5,678 nucleotides of DNA, taken from positions 1 through 5,678 of the forward strand of contig JBBDIO010000111.1 of the NCBI GenBank assembly GCA_040880365.1, written 5' to 3'. The translations under genes and the position numbers were made by a program. Below, one piece after another: positions 4,835 to 5,678 of the stretch (position 1 is the first letter of the stretch; every line of letters begins with the position of its first letter). The notes under the pieces were generated by a model. The model ran no database searches. It was not told the DNA's origin and saw nothing but the letters and a program-made list of their open reading frames with translations. Origin of the DNA: JBBDIO01 sp040880365. Lineage in GTDB: Bacteria; Chloroflexota; Anaerolineae; Caldilineales; Caldilineaceae.

Positions 4835-4860
4835 TGTTTAGTCTGCTTATTTAGTCTGCG
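4835..4860 (-). repeat. 13-bp tandem duplication of the YceI stop region
   Basis: On the minus strand GCAGACTAAATAA is followed at once by GCAGACTAAACAA, 12 of 13 bases identical. The first copy holds the last codons and the TAA stop; the second repeats them in another frame. Confidence 0.85.
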
Positions 4861-5408
4861 GCGACGGCCTCGACCGGTTCTTCCACATCCTGGGTCAGTT
4901 CCAGTTCAATGCTGATTTTGATATCTTCACCCACCAGCACGCCGCCGGTTTCGAGCATGGCGTTCCAGGTCAGGCCCCACTCGGTGCGGTTGATGGTCGT
5001 TTCGGCCAAAAAGCCGGCAGCAATCGTGTTGGCAAAGGGCGACTTGGCCTGCCCTTCATAGGTGACATCCAGCGCAACTTCCTTGGTGACATCGCGAATG
5101 GTCAGGTCACCGATGAGCTTGGCGCGATCCTTGCCCTTTACATCTACGCGCTTGCTCTGGAAGGTGATATGCGGATAGCGTTCCGCATCCAGGAAATCGG
5201 GCGAAGTCAGATGCCCGTCGCGATCCGCCTGGGCGGTGCTGATGCTGTTGGCATCAATCTGAATCGAGACTTCGGTGTTCTCGGAATGTTCTTCATCCAG
5301 CTTGATTTCGCCGCTGAAGCTTTCAAATTGGCCGCGCACGCGGCTGACCATCATGTGGCGTACGGTGAAATTGATTTCGGAATGAGCGTAGTCGATTTGC
5401 CAGGACAT
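4851..5408 (-). CDS. YceI-family lipocalin-like protein, cytoplasmic form
   Basis: The 185-residue protein covers the full YceI domain (PF04264), a beta-barrel that binds polyisoprenoid or other long lipid chains. Landmarks in order: DYAHSEINFTVRHMMVSRVR (6-25) with GQFESFSGEI (26-35); DRDGHLTSPDFLDAERYP (62-79) followed by ITFQS; IGDLTIRDVTKEVALDV (99-115); and NRTEWGLTWN (140-149) with ETGGVLVGEDIKISIE (153-168). E. coli YceI is a periplasmic protein with a signal peptide. Here the domain starts at residue 2, so the protein should stay in the cytoplasm. It ends in a short acidic extension (about 171-185). The ATG at 5408 is supported by AGGAG 9 nt upstream. It has its own terminator and looks monocistronic. 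Such proteins often answer to stress or lipid-related regulators; the palindromes upstream may serve one. Family call firm; ligand and role unknown. Confidence 0.94.
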   Translation of the reverse strand: MSWQIDYAHSEINFTVRHMMVSRVRGQFESFSGEIKLDEEHSENTEVSIQIDANSISTAQADRDGHLTSPDFLDAERYPHITFQSKRVDVKGKDRAKLIGDLTIRDVTKEVALDVTYEGQAKSPFANTIAAGFLAETTINRTEWGLTWNAMLETGGVLVGEDIKISIELELTQDVEEPVEAVAAD

Positions 5409-5417
5409 TGGTTGATT

Positions 5418-5422
5418 CTCCT
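5418..5422 (-). promoter_or_regulatory. Ribosome binding site of the YceI gene
   Basis: On the minus strand AGGAG lies 9 nt before the ATG at 5408. Confidence 0.75.
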
Positions 5423-5472
5423 ATAGATTCTAATACTTTTGAATGTTCGTGTGTATGTATGTTGCAATCAAG

Positions 5473-5486
5473 TGCCACGTTTGGCA
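5473..5486. promoter_or_regulatory. Inverted repeat TGCCA-N4-TGGCA upstream of YceI
   Basis: A perfect 5-4-5 inverted repeat 65-78 bp upstream of the YceI start codon, in what should be its promoter region. It could be an operator half-pair, but arms this short can arise by chance. Confidence 0.3.
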
Positions 5487-5492
5487 GCAGGT

Positions 5493-5512
5493 CAGTGACC
5501 AGTTCGTCACTG
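5493..5512. promoter_or_regulatory. Operator-like inverted repeat CAGTGAC-N6-GTCACTG
   Basis: A perfect 7-6-7 inverted repeat about 85-104 bp upstream of the YceI start. Its 20-bp size and two-fold symmetry are usual for dimeric repressors such as TetR-family proteins, which often control lone lipid-binding or stress genes from a divergent position. The family is a guess from shape only. Confidence 0.42.
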
Positions 5513-5581
5513 TCTGGGCCGGTGTGGTTCGTGTCTGAACACAGCATAACCAGGGAGCATCAACAGGGTGTGGGCGGCGAC

Positions 5582-5632
5582 GTGAACAGGGATCAACAGC
5601 AGATGGGTGAGGGTGTGAACAAAGCGTGAACA
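5582..5632 (+). repeat. GTGAACA direct repeats at helical spacing
   Basis: GTGAACA occurs at 5582-5588, 5615-5621 and 5626-5632, with starts 33 and 11 bp apart; a shorter TGAACA lies at 5536-5541. Spacings near multiples of a helical turn suggest same-face binding sites for a regulator. The last copy overlaps the palindrome AACACGCGTGTT. Confidence 0.45.
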
Positions 5633-5640
5633 CGCGTGTT
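5629..5640. promoter_or_regulatory. 12-bp perfect palindrome AACACGCGTGTT
   Basis: Perfectly self-complementary and close in sequence to the ACACGCG/CGCGTGT palindrome at 4556-4570, although the two lie in different intergenic regions. It is followed by another potential hairpin (CGTGTTGC 5635-5642 with GCAACGCG 5649-5656). It may be an operator of the gene expected to start beyond the right edge. Confidence 0.4.
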
Positions 5641-5662
5641 GCAGATCGGCAACGCGGCACGC

Positions 5663-5668
5663 AGGAGG
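5663..5668 (+). promoter_or_regulatory. Strong Shine-Dalgarno sequence at the right edge
   Basis: AGGAGG is followed by 10 nt with no start codon before the window ends. It would suit a plus-strand gene starting within a few bases beyond 5678, divergent from YceI. This would make 5409-5678 a shared regulatory region. The gene itself is not visible. Confidence 0.35.
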
Positions 5669-5678
5669 GGGTATAGGT

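Noticed and set aside
4490..4850. tRNA or other classical RNA gene in the longest gene-free stretch
   Set aside because: I found no cloverleaf, no TTCRANY T-loop and no acceptor stem pairing; the only clear structures are simple hairpins.
5408..5629. Plus-strand 73-residue open frame upstream of YceI
   Set aside because: It starts within the YceI start codon, has no ribosome binding site or motif, and crosses the operator-like repeats.

Overview
The window is GC-rich, tightly packed bacterial DNA of chromosomal character. It holds no mobile element, CRISPR array or RNA gene that I can recognise. The organism cannot be fixed from the sequence. The gene set would fit a member of the Chloroflexota or another environmental bacterium that degrades polysaccharides: a kinase-like/UDPGP fusion, an oxidative deoxysugar pair, a secreted protein with a GYWxxH module, and a YceI protein. 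This is an impression, not a demonstrated assignment.

Layout: (i) 2-2107, plus strand: the 3' part of a large gene, open at the left edge. It ends in a UTP:sugar-1-phosphate uridylyltransferase (UDPGP family) domain, preceded by a region that looks like the C-terminal lobe of a GHMP sugar kinase. (ii) 2158-3412, minus strand, convergent to (i): a two-gene unit, amidohydrolase-2 lactonase then RhaM-type mutarotase, with a plausible sigma-70 promoter just upstream. (iii) 3644-4489, minus: an exported protein of unrecognised function, with a signal peptide, a GYWRTH module and a very acidic tetrapeptide-repeat tail, followed by a perfect 12-bp hairpin. (iv) 4490-4850: a 361-base intergenic stretch full of short palindromes and tandem repeats, with a strong intrinsic terminator at its right end. 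(v) 4851-5408, minus: a YceI-family protein without a signal peptide. (vi) 5409-5678: intergenic DNA rich in operator-like repeats, with a strong Shine-Dalgarno sequence at the right edge. This suggests a divergent plus-strand gene starting just outside.

The first three genes form a coherent sugar theme. A 6-deoxysugar mutarotase next to an aldonolactonase-like amidohydrolase is what the non-phosphorylating L-fucose (or L-rhamnose) oxidation pathway uses. The convergent kinase-like/nucleotidyltransferase fusion would be suited to salvaging a free sugar into a sugar nucleotide. The two together could split one sugar pool between catabolism and activation; this is inference. The secreted protein and the YceI protein have no visible link to that theme.

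The most unusual signals are the domain fusion; the exported protein with its acidic repeat tail; short tandem duplications that copy the stop codon of two different genes (in one, a 16-bp unit in three copies puts TGA in all three frames); and related ACACGCG/CGCGTGT palindromes in two separate intergenic regions.
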